Source of the DNA: an uncultured Eubacteriales bacterium
Lineage (GTDB): Bacteria; Bacillota_A; Clostridia; Oscillospirales; Oscillospiraceae
Direction: 5' to 3'
Assembly (NCBI GenBank): GCA_949742895.1
Contig: CATJRT010000246.1
Coordinates: forward strand, 1 to 44,653
Length of the DNA stretch: 44,653 nucleotides
Position numbers and translations under genes: made by a program
In this document: positions 16,421 to 22,490 of the stretch, piece after piece
Position numbering within the stretch: position 1 is the stretch's first letter
Layout: each line of letters begins with the position of its first letter
Notes under the pieces: model-generated
What the model saw: the letters and a program-made list of their open reading frames with translations, nothing else
What the model was told of the DNA's origin: nothing
Databases searched by the model: none

Positions 16421-17482
16421 TTACTGGTACAGCTCCGGGTACATCCCGGCGGCGAAGGTGCGGATGCCGTCGATGGAGCGGACGGTGCTGGCGTACATAT
16501 CGCCCAGCATGATGGTGCAGACCCGGCCGTTCTTCACCGCGCTCAGCTCCGCAAAGGCGGGATCGTCCACCACCTTGGAGCGCATCTCCTCCTCTACGCC
16601 CTCGGTGCGGGCCATGTAGACCACAAAGATCACATCCGGGTCAAGGCCCAGCAGATCCTCTTTGCCGACAGAACTGGCTTCCGGCTCCACCAGTTCGCCG
16701 CCCAGTTGCGTCACCATATCGCCGCCCAGGGAGGATGCTCCGTAGTTGGAGATGTCCTCGCCCAGGAACTCAATGACGGCCACCCGGGGTGCGTCCTGGC
16801 CCTTGGCCTGCTCCAAGACGCCGGCGATCTCGTTTTTCATCTCGTCCACAATGGCCCGGGCCTTGTCCTCCACATTGAAGATCTTGCCGATGTTGATGAG
16901 GTCGGCGTACTCGTTCTCCAGGACGCGGCTGCCGCCCCTGCGAGTATTGGTGCTGATATAAGTGTTGGTGCCATTGGTGATCCACTCAGGCTGATTGCCC
17001 AGGTTTTTCTCGCTGAAAAGAGAGCCCCAGGAGAAGATCATATCCGGTCCCATCATGAGGACGGTCTCCTTGTCGGGGGCAAAGACATCCTCGTTGTAGT
17101 TCATCTTGGCTAAACCGGCCTCCCACTCCGCCTTGACGGGGTTGTCCAGGCCGTAGCTGGCTGTCACGTGGTCCTCCAGGCCCAGGGCAATCATCGTCTC
17201 AATGGTTCCTTGATAGACGCACAGGACCTTCTCGGGGGCTTTTTCATAGGTAGTCTCAATCTCATTTCCCTCGTAGTCGTAGGTCGTGATTGTGACCGGA
17301 TAGTAACTGGCCTCCGGCTGGGCCGGTTCAGCGGCGGGCTCGCTGGGCTGCTGGGTGCTCTCAGGCTGAGTGTTTTCCGCAGGGGTATTGGCGTCATTTG
17401 CGGGAGCGTTGTCGCCGCCGCAGGCAGCCAGACTCAGGACCATCGCCAGAGCCAGCAGCAGGGAAATTGCTTGTTTCATCAT
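16421..17482 (-). CDS. btuF: Corrinoid-type substrate-binding lipoprotein (BtuF-like)
   Basis: A 353-residue extracellular lipoprotein, the receptor for the permease/ATPase pair. Signal ends LSLAAC (Cys21), followed by a Pro/Glu/Gln-rich linker and a TroA/BtuF-type fold (PEKVLCVYQGTIETMIALGL, later GPDMIFSWG and RTFAAGMYPELY). AAAGGAG lies five bases before ATG 17482, with ATG 17479 an alternative. First gene after riboswitch 3. Heme or siderophore binding are alternatives within the family. Confidence 0.85.
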   Translation of the reverse strand: MMKQAISLLLALAMVLSLAACGGDNAPANDANTPAENTQPESTQQPSEPAAEPAQPEASYYPVTITTYDYEGNEIETTYEKAPEKVLCVYQGTIETMIALGLEDHVTASYGLDNPVKAEWEAGLAKMNYNEDVFAPDKETVLMMGPDMIFSWGSLFSEKNLGNQPEWITNGTNTYISTNTRRGGSRVLENEYADLINIGKIFNVEDKARAIVDEMKNEIAGVLEQAKGQDAPRVAVIEFLGEDISNYGASSLGGDMVTQLGGELVEPEASSVGKEDLLGLDPDVIFVVYMARTEGVEEEMRSKVVDDPAFAELSAVKNGRVCTIMLGDMYASTVRSIDGIRTFAAGMYPELYQ

Positions 17483-17516
17483 TGGTTCTCCTTTTCCTAT
17501 TTTTCCATATCACCAC

Positions 17517-17550
17517 AAAAAAGGACCTGCTCCCAAAAGAGAGCAAGTCC
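17517..17550 (-). terminator. Riboswitch 3 terminator
   Basis: On the minus strand GGACTTGCTC pairs with GAGCAGGTCC (one G-U) and is followed by six T residues. It lies between aptamer and btuF, giving transcriptional control. Confidence 0.85.
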
Positions 17551-17625
17551 CAGACACGCCAAAATGGAGCCCCCGCCATCCAGCAGGGCCGCGCGCCGGA
17601 CAGGCCCCTTTCTGCGGAAGATACC

Positions 17626-17797
17626 CATCCACACCGCTCCCAGCAGGTTTCCTGGCTCGCGCTTCCCTGCCCGCCGCGCCTTCTCGCTTTCGCAATGGCG
17701 TTTGCGGCGGACTCTTCGCTTACAGTGACCGGATCGCTCAGGACTTGCACCTGATTCCCTATTATCTCCCGCCGCCAAAGGCGCGGGAGCACTGGAT
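17626..17797 (-). promoter_or_regulatory. Cobalamin riboswitch 3
   Basis: On the minus strand: GGGAATCAGGTGCAAGTCC, then CCGGTCACTGTAAGCG, then GCGAGAAGGCGCG, then GAGCCAGGAAACCTGC. P1 is formed by GCTCCC/GGGAGC (17790-17785 with 17641-17636), extended by CATCC/GGATG. It controls the btuFCD-CGGC-cbiK operon. Confidence 0.93.
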
Positions 17798-17819
17798 GCA
17801 GGTATTCAGTTTCAGCGGC

Positions 17820-17849
17820 ATTATATACCGCTTATGATTTGTTTGTCAA
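17820..17849 (-). promoter_or_regulatory. Consensus promoter of the btuFCD-cbiK operon
   Basis: On the minus strand TTGACA (17849-17844) and TATAAT (17825-17820), both perfect, with an 18-bp spacer. A strong promoter behind the riboswitch is usual for repressed uptake operons. Confidence 0.85.
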
Positions 17850-17897
17850 TATGGAAATTTGATGAAACATGCATAAAAGTTTTAGGCACACTGTCAG

Positions 17898-17926
17898 TTG
17901 ACTGAAGCCGCCATGCGTGCTATAGT
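17898..17926 (+). promoter_or_regulatory. Promoter of riboswitch-like RNA A
   Basis: TTGACT (17898-17903) and TATAGT (17921-17926) with a 17-bp spacer. Confidence 0.7.
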
Positions 17927-17946
17927 TTTTGCAAATCAAATAACGT

Positions 17947-18080
17947 CCAGTTGCCGCCGCAGATTTGCGGCAGGCGGAACGGGGTGAGATGCCCCACGAG
18001 TCGGTCACTGTGATGCTTCCTTGAGAAGATGAGCCAGATACGCCGCGGCTGGACTGCAATCTGCCGGAACCGGACTGCGC
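17947..18080 (+). promoter_or_regulatory. Divergent cobalamin riboswitch-like RNA A (no gene downstream)
   Basis: Contains GGGGTGAGATGCCCC, GAGTCGGTCACTGTGATG and AGCCAGATAC, matching the cobalamin aptamer core but with the B12 box shortened to CAGATAC and no GAGAAGGC arm. CCGC/GCGG and CCAG/CTGG close the outer helix (17947-17957 with 18045-18052). A conserved tail (CTGCCGGAAC then GACTGCGC) is shared with element B. Two terminators follow and no convincing gene before element B, so it may make a stand-alone short RNA. Confidence 0.65.
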
Positions 18081-18121
18081 CTGTTTTTCGGCCTCGTCAT
18101 ATCCTTTGGCGGGGCTGTGTA

Positions 18122-18149
18122 CGTCCCGGCTTCGGCGCGGGGCGTTTTT
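18122..18149 (+). terminator. Terminator after RNA A
   Basis: CGTCCCG (18122-18128) pairs with CGGGGCG (18138-18144), capped by GC-TTCG-GC, then TTTTT. Confidence 0.75.
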
Positions 18150-18250
18150 CTGCGCTCCGCCATCCATTGTGTTTCCTCCGGCGCGGAATGGGGCCGTGCT
18201 GGGAAACAATATACCATCTCCCTTCATAATCTGCTCTATCATGGAACCCA

Positions 18251-18299
18251 AGGGGCCGCTCAGGTCTTCAAGACCTCCTGAGCGGCCCCTCGGGGTTTT
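18251..18299 (+). terminator. Second strong hairpin after RNA A
   Basis: A 14-bp perfect stem (18251-18264 with 18277-18290) followed by CGGGGTTTTC. With the preceding terminator it isolates RNA A. Between here and 18531 I see no supportable gene; a 41-codon frame from 18458 has only a poor ribosome site. Confidence 0.7.
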
Positions 18300-18530
18300 C
18301 GGATTTCGGGGATAAAGAGCATCTGCTGAAACATTATAAAATCAGCTTGGCCAACACGATGCTGATCCCCCTTAACCGTTTTTATCTGGCTGGACAGGCC
18401 GGAAGTGCGGATAAAACGGTGAGGTGCCAGCGGAGCACCTCCTTCGGCGGCAAGGAAATGATAAAATCAGAGTATCTGCGTCTGACGGACGCAGCCCAGC
18501 GGCAGAAGGAGAAACTTTTGAAAAAATACC

Positions 18531-18559
18531 TTGCAATTTCAGAAAATAGGGTGTATACT
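18531..18559 (+). promoter_or_regulatory. Promoter of riboswitch-like RNA B
   Basis: TTGCAA (18531-18536) and TATACT (18554-18559) with a 17-bp spacer. Confidence 0.7.
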
Positions 18560-18569
18560 AATTGTCAAG

Positions 18570-18611
18570 TTGAAGAGCGATAACCACATTTTGAAGAGCG
18601 ATAACCACATT
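18570..18611 (+). repeat. Perfect 21-bp tandem direct repeat in the leader
   Basis: Two identical adjacent 21-bp units beginning TTGAAGAGCGATAACC. ATGTGGTT shortly downstream is complementary to AACCACAT in the units, so either copy can form a hairpin with it. It starts about 10 bases after the -10 box of the RNA B promoter. Confidence 0.8.
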
Positions 18612-18656
18612 TTTCATGTTATGTGGTTGCCGGATTCAAAACTGAATATTGATTGT

Positions 18657-18832
18657 CCGCCGCAGCTGTATATTTCATGCGGCACATGGAAAGGGGTGAG
18701 AATCCCCACGAGTCGGTCACTGTGATGCCTCCCAAGAGGGGCTAAGTCAGATACATGGCGGTTGGGCACACATTCTGCCGGAACTGGAATGCGCTTATTT
18801 CGGCTTCACTGTATTCTTTTATAGTGAAGCCG
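18657..18832 (+). promoter_or_regulatory. Divergent cobalamin riboswitch-like RNA B
   Basis: Same design as RNA A: GGGGTGAGAATCCCC, GAGTCGGTCACTGTGATG, AAGTCAGATAC; CCGCC/GGCGG (18657-18661 with 18757-18761) closes the core. The shared tail hairpin uses CATTC/GAATG here versus GCAATC/GACTGC in A, so paired positions change together. A 10-bp hairpin (18801-18810 with 18823-18832) without a T-run follows. The next gene is the homing-endonuclease-repeat protein at 18901. Confidence 0.65.
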
Positions 18833-18900
18833 TGCGCGTTCTGTACTGAAAAGTATAGAGCGCGTTTTCTTTGGACGTACTATGCGCGGAGGCCGGCGAA

Positions 18901-19674
18901 ATGAAGCAGGAAAAGCAGAACAAAAGCAATCAAGTGAACCCCGACCAGATTCTTCGGCGGCAGATGGAACGCCGCGCCGCCGCCGCTTTGCGGCAGCATA
19001 AGGACTTCGCCCGCGCACATCAGGAGGACAGCCGTGAGGACCTTCTTGCGTATGTCCGGCGGCGCACGGAGGAATTGGGCCGCACGCCGTTCCCGGAGGA
19101 GATCACCGGCAGTCCCTTTCTTGCCAGCCAGTTTGCGGGCGGCTGGGCGGGTGTGATCAATGCGGCGGGACTTCCACCGCTGCCCGGAGCGTCAATCGGC
19201 GTGGTCAGAACAGACCGCGCCTCCGAGTTCCAGCGGCAGGTCCGGCTCCACCGCAGGATCAAGGCGGAGAAGCGCGAGAAGAAAGAGGCCAGGCAGAAGA
19301 AAAAGCAGCAGCAGACACTTAAACCACCCCACAAAAGCAAGAGCACCCCGGCCCAGAAGCGCAAGGCGGAGAAAAAAGCCCTTCAAATGGAGGTGGACAT
19401 GGCCTGGGGACAGGAGCATGAGGCGGATACAGACGAGCAGCTTCTGGACTACATCCGCAGGTGCGCCGGGAGTCTGCCGAAGGGGCAGGCTCTCCGGAAG
19501 GAGCAGGTGCTGGGCGGGTATTACATAGAAAAGCGGTTTCACAGGTGGGCTGTGGCGCTGTCCCTGGCAGGGCTTCCCCTGCCGGAGGGGTTTGTGCCCG
19601 CCACCACTGAGGACCTAGACAAATATGCAAGGCTTCGCGCGGAGCGGGAGGCCAACCGGCTAACCGTGAAATAG
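18901..19674 (+). CDS. Protein with homing-endonuclease-associated (HNH-type) repeats, no nuclease domain
   Basis: A 257-residue very basic soluble protein. Two copies of a helix-rich repeat resembling the homing-endonuclease-associated repeat are seen: LLAYVRRRTEELGRTPFPEE ending INAAGLPP (about residues 46-92) and LLDYIRRCAGSLPKGQALRK ending SLAGLPLP (about 180-230). A Lys/Arg-rich linker joins them. Such repeats bind DNA, but no HNH, LAGLIDADG or GIY-YIG catalytic motif is visible, so it is more likely a DNA-binding regulator. GGAGG at 18888-18892 supports ATG 18901. It follows riboswitch-like RNA B. A related protein is encoded at 33719-34399. Confidence 0.6.
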   Translation: MKQEKQNKSNQVNPDQILRRQMERRAAAALRQHKDFARAHQEDSREDLLAYVRRRTEELGRTPFPEEITGSPFLASQFAGGWAGVINAAGLPPLPGASIGVVRTDRASEFQRQVRLHRRIKAEKREKKEARQKKKQQQTLKPPHKSKSTPAQKRKAEKKALQMEVDMAWGQEHEADTDEQLLDYIRRCAGSLPKGQALRKEQVLGGYYIEKRFHRWAVALSLAGLPLPEGFVPATTEDLDKYARLRAEREANRLTVK

Positions 19675-19692
19675 CGGAACTCTACATAGAGG

Positions 19693-19803
19693 CAACTGAA
19701 TGCCAGCAGAACGGAATGGATTTGGGGAAGTATACGGTGATAGGAGTGTGCCAAGGGCCAGCAACGGAGTTTACACTGAGAGGCGGGCGTGGCAGTAGGA
19801 AAG
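19693..19803 (+). repeat. RNA-like repeat R1
   Basis: First and most diverged copy of a family sharing CAACTGAAT at the 5' end, GGGGAAG, GATAGGAGTGTGCCAAGG in the middle and a GGCGGGCG..AGGAAA end. Non-coding. Begins 18 bases after the stop of the HNH-repeat gene. Confidence 0.5.
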
Positions 19804-20002
19804 TCTTGTTGTAGGTGTAACAAATTTAGGACCTGTCCGTAAACAGCTAGGATGGACGGGAAGGAGTCTTCTCCAGACAATCGTGGCACAAGCGAAATTA
19901 ATCAAAGCAAACCGAGGAGAGCTGCCAGCAGAGGTATAACCGGGAGCGGCAAAATTTCCCCGCAGGCTGTCCGTGAAACCGGTCATGTCGGGAAATGGGC
20001 CA

Positions 20003-20118
20003 CAACTGAATAACTGAATAACGGCAGGGAGAGATGATACAGATTTCAGGGAAGTGTGCCATGATAGGAGCGCGCCAAGGATCTGACAACGCGGCTTTGA
20101 AGCGGGGGCGCAGGAACG
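20003..20118 (+). repeat. RNA-like repeat R2
   Basis: Second copy: CAACTGAATAAC, CAGGGAAGTGTGCCATGATA, GGAGCGCGCCAAGGATCTG, AACGCGG and GGGGGCGCAGGAAC. It lies just upstream of phased repeat array 1. The stretch 19804-20002 between R1 and R2 has no gene. Confidence 0.6.
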
Positions 20119-20179
20119 GGTATCCCTGTTGTGAGAGTGAAAATGGGGGCAGTTTTGCGTTCTTTTGGCTTGCAACTTT

Positions 20180-20320
20180 TTATCACTGCTTTATCATGCG
20201 TTTATCACCAATTCGCCTGTTTTTGCAACGGATTATCACTTGTGAGTATGCCTTTATCACTTGTAAGCAGAAAAATTTATCACAAGTGAGTAGGGGGTTA
20301 CTCACGAATGAGTATTGACA
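20180..20320 (+). repeat. Phased short-repeat array 1
   Basis: Seven units of the form TTATCAC, most followed by TTGTGAG-like half-sites. The last base of each CAC (or CAT) is at 20186, 20197, 20208, 20239, 20260, 20283 and 20305, giving steps of 11, 11, 31, 21, 23 and 22, close to whole helical turns. The last unit (TTACTCACGAATGAGTATTG) runs into the -35 box of the promoter at 20315. Confidence 0.8.
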
Positions 20321-20344
20321 CGGCGCGCAGGGCCTGTCTATAGT
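20315..20344 (+). promoter_or_regulatory. Promoter adjoining array 1
   Basis: TTGACA (20315-20320) and TATAGT (20339-20344), 18-bp spacer. GAGTATTGAC at its -35 is shared with the promoter at 21858. Confidence 0.8.
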
Positions 20345-20392
20345 GGAATTGCCGGACCGCATTCCACAAAAAGGACAGGAGGTGAATGTGTC

Positions 20393-20851
20393 ATGTTGAT
20401 TTGTAGGAACGGGCGTCTTTACGCAGGCCGGTCGTCCTTTGCCCTGGCCGATGGCTGCAAAGTGAACGACGCACCGCTGGCTGCCTATCGAAACGGCATC
20501 AACCTTTGTACTGGCGACGAAACGTGTATGATTGATGTCAATTTCGAGCACGGCGTCGGCGGCGCGAGGGAGAGCATCGAGGACAGCATGGTGTCGGAGG
20601 AGCTGGCGGATCTCTCGCCGAAGGTGGAATCCAGGACCTATGGCGGCCAGACCTGTTGGTGCATCGAGTATACGGGCGATCTGCACCGGTATTTTGAGGC
20701 GCGGTTTGACGCTCCGACGGGCTTGAAGGACAGTGAAGGCCGCGACATCAACATTTTCCGCATGGTGGTGACAGCTCCCCATGACAGCAGCATCAAATCT
20801 GTGCGCCGCAAGTCCGAAATCACAGGGTTGCTCAACAGTTTTCAGCCCTAA
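20393..20851 (+). CDS. Protein of unknown function behind the array 1 promoter
   Basis: A 152-residue soluble protein that I do not recognise; no signal peptide or membrane segment. AGGAGGT (20377-20383) sits nine bases before ATG 20393, and a good terminator follows, so it is a single-gene unit. Features include LICRNGRLYAGRSSFALADG, four cysteines and a C-terminal RRKSEITGLLNSF. The phased array over its promoter implies tight regulation. Confidence 0.7.
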   Translation: MLICRNGRLYAGRSSFALADGCKVNDAPLAAYRNGINLCTGDETCMIDVNFEHGVGGARESIEDSMVSEELADLSPKVESRTYGGQTCWCIEYTGDLHRYFEARFDAPTGLKDSEGRDINIFRMVVTAPHDSSIKSVRRKSEITGLLNSFQP

Positions 20852-20902
20852 CAGATGATTATTGTAACAAAAATACCGCTTCTCCCTAGAAATCAGCTCA
20901 AA

Positions 20903-20949
20903 ACAGAGGGCTGCTCAGGTAAAACCGACTGGGCGGCCCTCTGTTTTTG
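20903..20949 (+). terminator. Intrinsic terminator
   Basis: ACAGAGGGC (20903-20911) pairs with GCCCTCTGT (bases ~20935-20943), loop in between, followed by TTTTTG. Ends the unit starting at 20315. Confidence 0.8.
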
Positions 20950-21014
20950 TCATAATCTTCCCCCCACCGGCCCGGTTGCCGGAGCTGTATCCATATGATA
21001 TAGAGGTGCTTCTT

Positions 21015-21503
21015 GTGAACGCTATCGTCATCGAACTGAAAAAAAGAAAAGTGAAACTGGGCCTGAGCAATCGGGAGCTGGCTACCATGTCCGGCGTCCC
21101 CTACGGAACGGTCTGCCGTCTTTTGTCAAAAGAGGATTATACGCCCAATTTGCAGACCTTGAAGGATTTAGCCAAGGCTTTAGATATGTCCATTGACGAT
21201 ATCGTGGGGTTGAGCGAGACCCCAGAGGCGGCGGAGCAGCCATCGGAGGAGGAAAATCTGCCTTCGGAGACCGTTCCAGCGGAGCAGCCGGATCCTGCCG
21301 GACCGGAAGAAGCGGCGGAAGCGGTGGTTTCCTCCGCAATACGCGCCTATGAAATGCTGCTGGAGGAGCGTCAGAAGGAACTGGACGCAAAGGATTTATG
21401 GCTGCATAGGCTGTTTATTCTCTGCTGTATCCTGGTCGGCGTAATCATTGCCGTGCTGATTTTTGACCTTCTCAACCCATCCGTCGGCTTTTTCCGCTCC
21501 TGA
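21015..21503 (+). CDS. Membrane-anchored XRE-family regulator
   Basis: A 162-residue protein with an N-terminal XRE helix-turn-helix (LSNRELATMSGVPYGTVCRL, later LQTLKDLAKALDMS), an acidic Pro/Glu-rich linker, and one C-terminal hydrophobic segment (LFILCCILVGVIIAVLIFDL). The DNA-binding end should face the cytoplasm. GTG 21015 is preferred (AGAGGTG upstream); a TTG at 20976 would add 13 residues. It lies between the two phased arrays, making it a candidate to bind them, although this is not shown. Confidence 0.75.
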   Translation: MNAIVIELKKRKVKLGLSNRELATMSGVPYGTVCRLLSKEDYTPNLQTLKDLAKALDMSIDDIVGLSETPEAAEQPSEEENLPSETVPAEQPDPAGPEEAAEAVVSSAIRAYEMLLEERQKELDAKDLWLHRLFILCCILVGVIIAVLIFDLLNPSVGFFRS

Positions 21504-21545
21504 TCCCCGCTGTCAAGCCCTTTCTTTCAAAAAATCAGGTTTTTG

Positions 21546-21870
21546 CTCATTCACTTTTGATAAACTCCTACTCACTTGTGAGAAACCCTGTTCACAAGTG
21601 AGAAAGTGAGAAAGATTATCACCTGAGGGCAGAAGTTTATCACGAATGAGTATGGTTTATCACCTTTTTGCAGGCACTTTATCACCCTTTCGCAGGGGAT
21701 TTATCACCTGTGAGAAAGGGTTACTCATTTGTGAATGACCTGCGAAACCCCTGTTTATCACCTCAAGTGCGAAGGTTTCTCACTTGCGAGTGCGAAAGCT
21801 ACTCACTTGTGAGCAGGAGTTTCGCACAAATGAGCAGGGGTCATTCACTTCTGAGTATTGACTTTCGCAC
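21546..21870 (+). repeat. Phased short-repeat array 2
   Basis: About 15 units with consensus TTTATCAC-CTGTGAG (variants TACTCACTTGTGAG, TTTCGCACAAATGAG). Last base of the CAC/CAT core: 21554, 21575, 21595, 21622, 21643, 21663, 21685, 21707, 21728, 21761, 21783, 21806, 21827, 21848, 21870. Steps are nearly all 20-23 bases (two helical turns), with one of 27 and one of 33. The last two units flank the -35 of the promoter at 21858. No spacers or flanking cas-like genes, so not CRISPR. Confidence 0.85.
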
Positions 21871-21887
21871 CCCCGCTGCCGTATATT
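21858..21887 (+). promoter_or_regulatory. Promoter adjoining array 2
   Basis: TTGACT (21858-21863) and TATATT (21882-21887), 18-bp spacer, the same layout as the promoter beside array 1. It should drive the beta-propeller/giant SLH operon. Confidence 0.75.
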
Positions 21888-21892
21888 GGCCC

Positions 21893-22490
21893 CAGACAAA
21901 GCAACACGGCAAACGCAAAACCCAAAGCCGAACAGTCAAGGTTGCTGGTCGAACAGCCAAGGCGGCGCGGACAACATCATATAGAAGCTGGCCTTCGCCA
22001 GTATCAATAAGGTGAACCGCACCGACAACTGAATAGCAGCCATGGGAAGAGATACAAGTACCAGGGAAGCGACGCCAGGAAATGAGCGCGCCAAGGACTT
22101 GAAAACGCGGTCTACGTCGCGGCGGGCGGGAGCGCAGGAAACCATACCATTGGCTGTGTGAATCAGCAGGCTATTCGATTAGAAACACCTGGACTGGATG
22201 CTTCGTCTTCCCCTCTGTGTCTCTTTCATTATAGAGAGGCAGAGAGGGGAGGATGGGGCCCTATCCTCTCCCAGTACCTGACCGACACCCGGAGTTGCAA
22301 ATCCGGGATGCCATACCACAACAATGTGTATGCAAAGGAAGAAGGTGTTTCCATTGGATCACTCACTTTTCGGCGGAAGCAGCCGGAACCATCACTGATA
22401 CCGCCGGGACAGGTTCCCGACCGGCGATCCGTCCCAGAGGGAACGACAACACAACAACAAAAATGATAAAATTTGAAAGGAGATACAGTC
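21893..22490 (+). other. Long structured leader of the exoprotein operon
   Basis: About 600 bases between promoter and ribosome site without a gene. It contains repeat R3, a hairpin at 22210-22249 (CCCCTCT paired with AGAGGGG ends) and a hairpin CCCGGA/TCCGGG at 22288-22307. No known riboswitch consensus was recognised. AAGGAG before 22491 is strong. Confidence 0.6.
22026..22143 (+). repeat. RNA-like repeat R3
   Basis: Third copy: CAACTGAATAGC, CAGGGAAGCGACGCCAGGAA, GAGCGCGCCAAGGACTTG, AACGCGG and GGGAGCGCAGGAAACC. It is closest to R2 and lies inside the leader of the exoprotein operon. Confidence 0.6.

Noticed and set aside
15653..17113. 486-codon plus-strand frame
   Set aside because: Antisense to the btuC and btuF genes, His/Gln/Gly-rich shadow composition.
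18347..18583. 78-codon frame MANTMLIPLN
   Set aside because: No ribosome site, overlaps a hairpin and the promoter of RNA B; composition not protein-like.
21546..21870. CRISPR array
   Set aside because: Units are short and degenerate, there are no unique spacers and no cas genes nearby.
20180..21870. Iteron-type plasmid replication origin
   Set aside because: Unit size and phasing fit, but no replication initiator or DnaA-box/AT-rich opening region was recognised, and both arrays abut promoters.
21960..22143. R3 as a cobalamin riboswitch
   Set aside because: CAACTGAAT and CAGGAAACC look superficially similar to aptamer segments, but order, spacing and the GGTGAAAATCC element do not fit.
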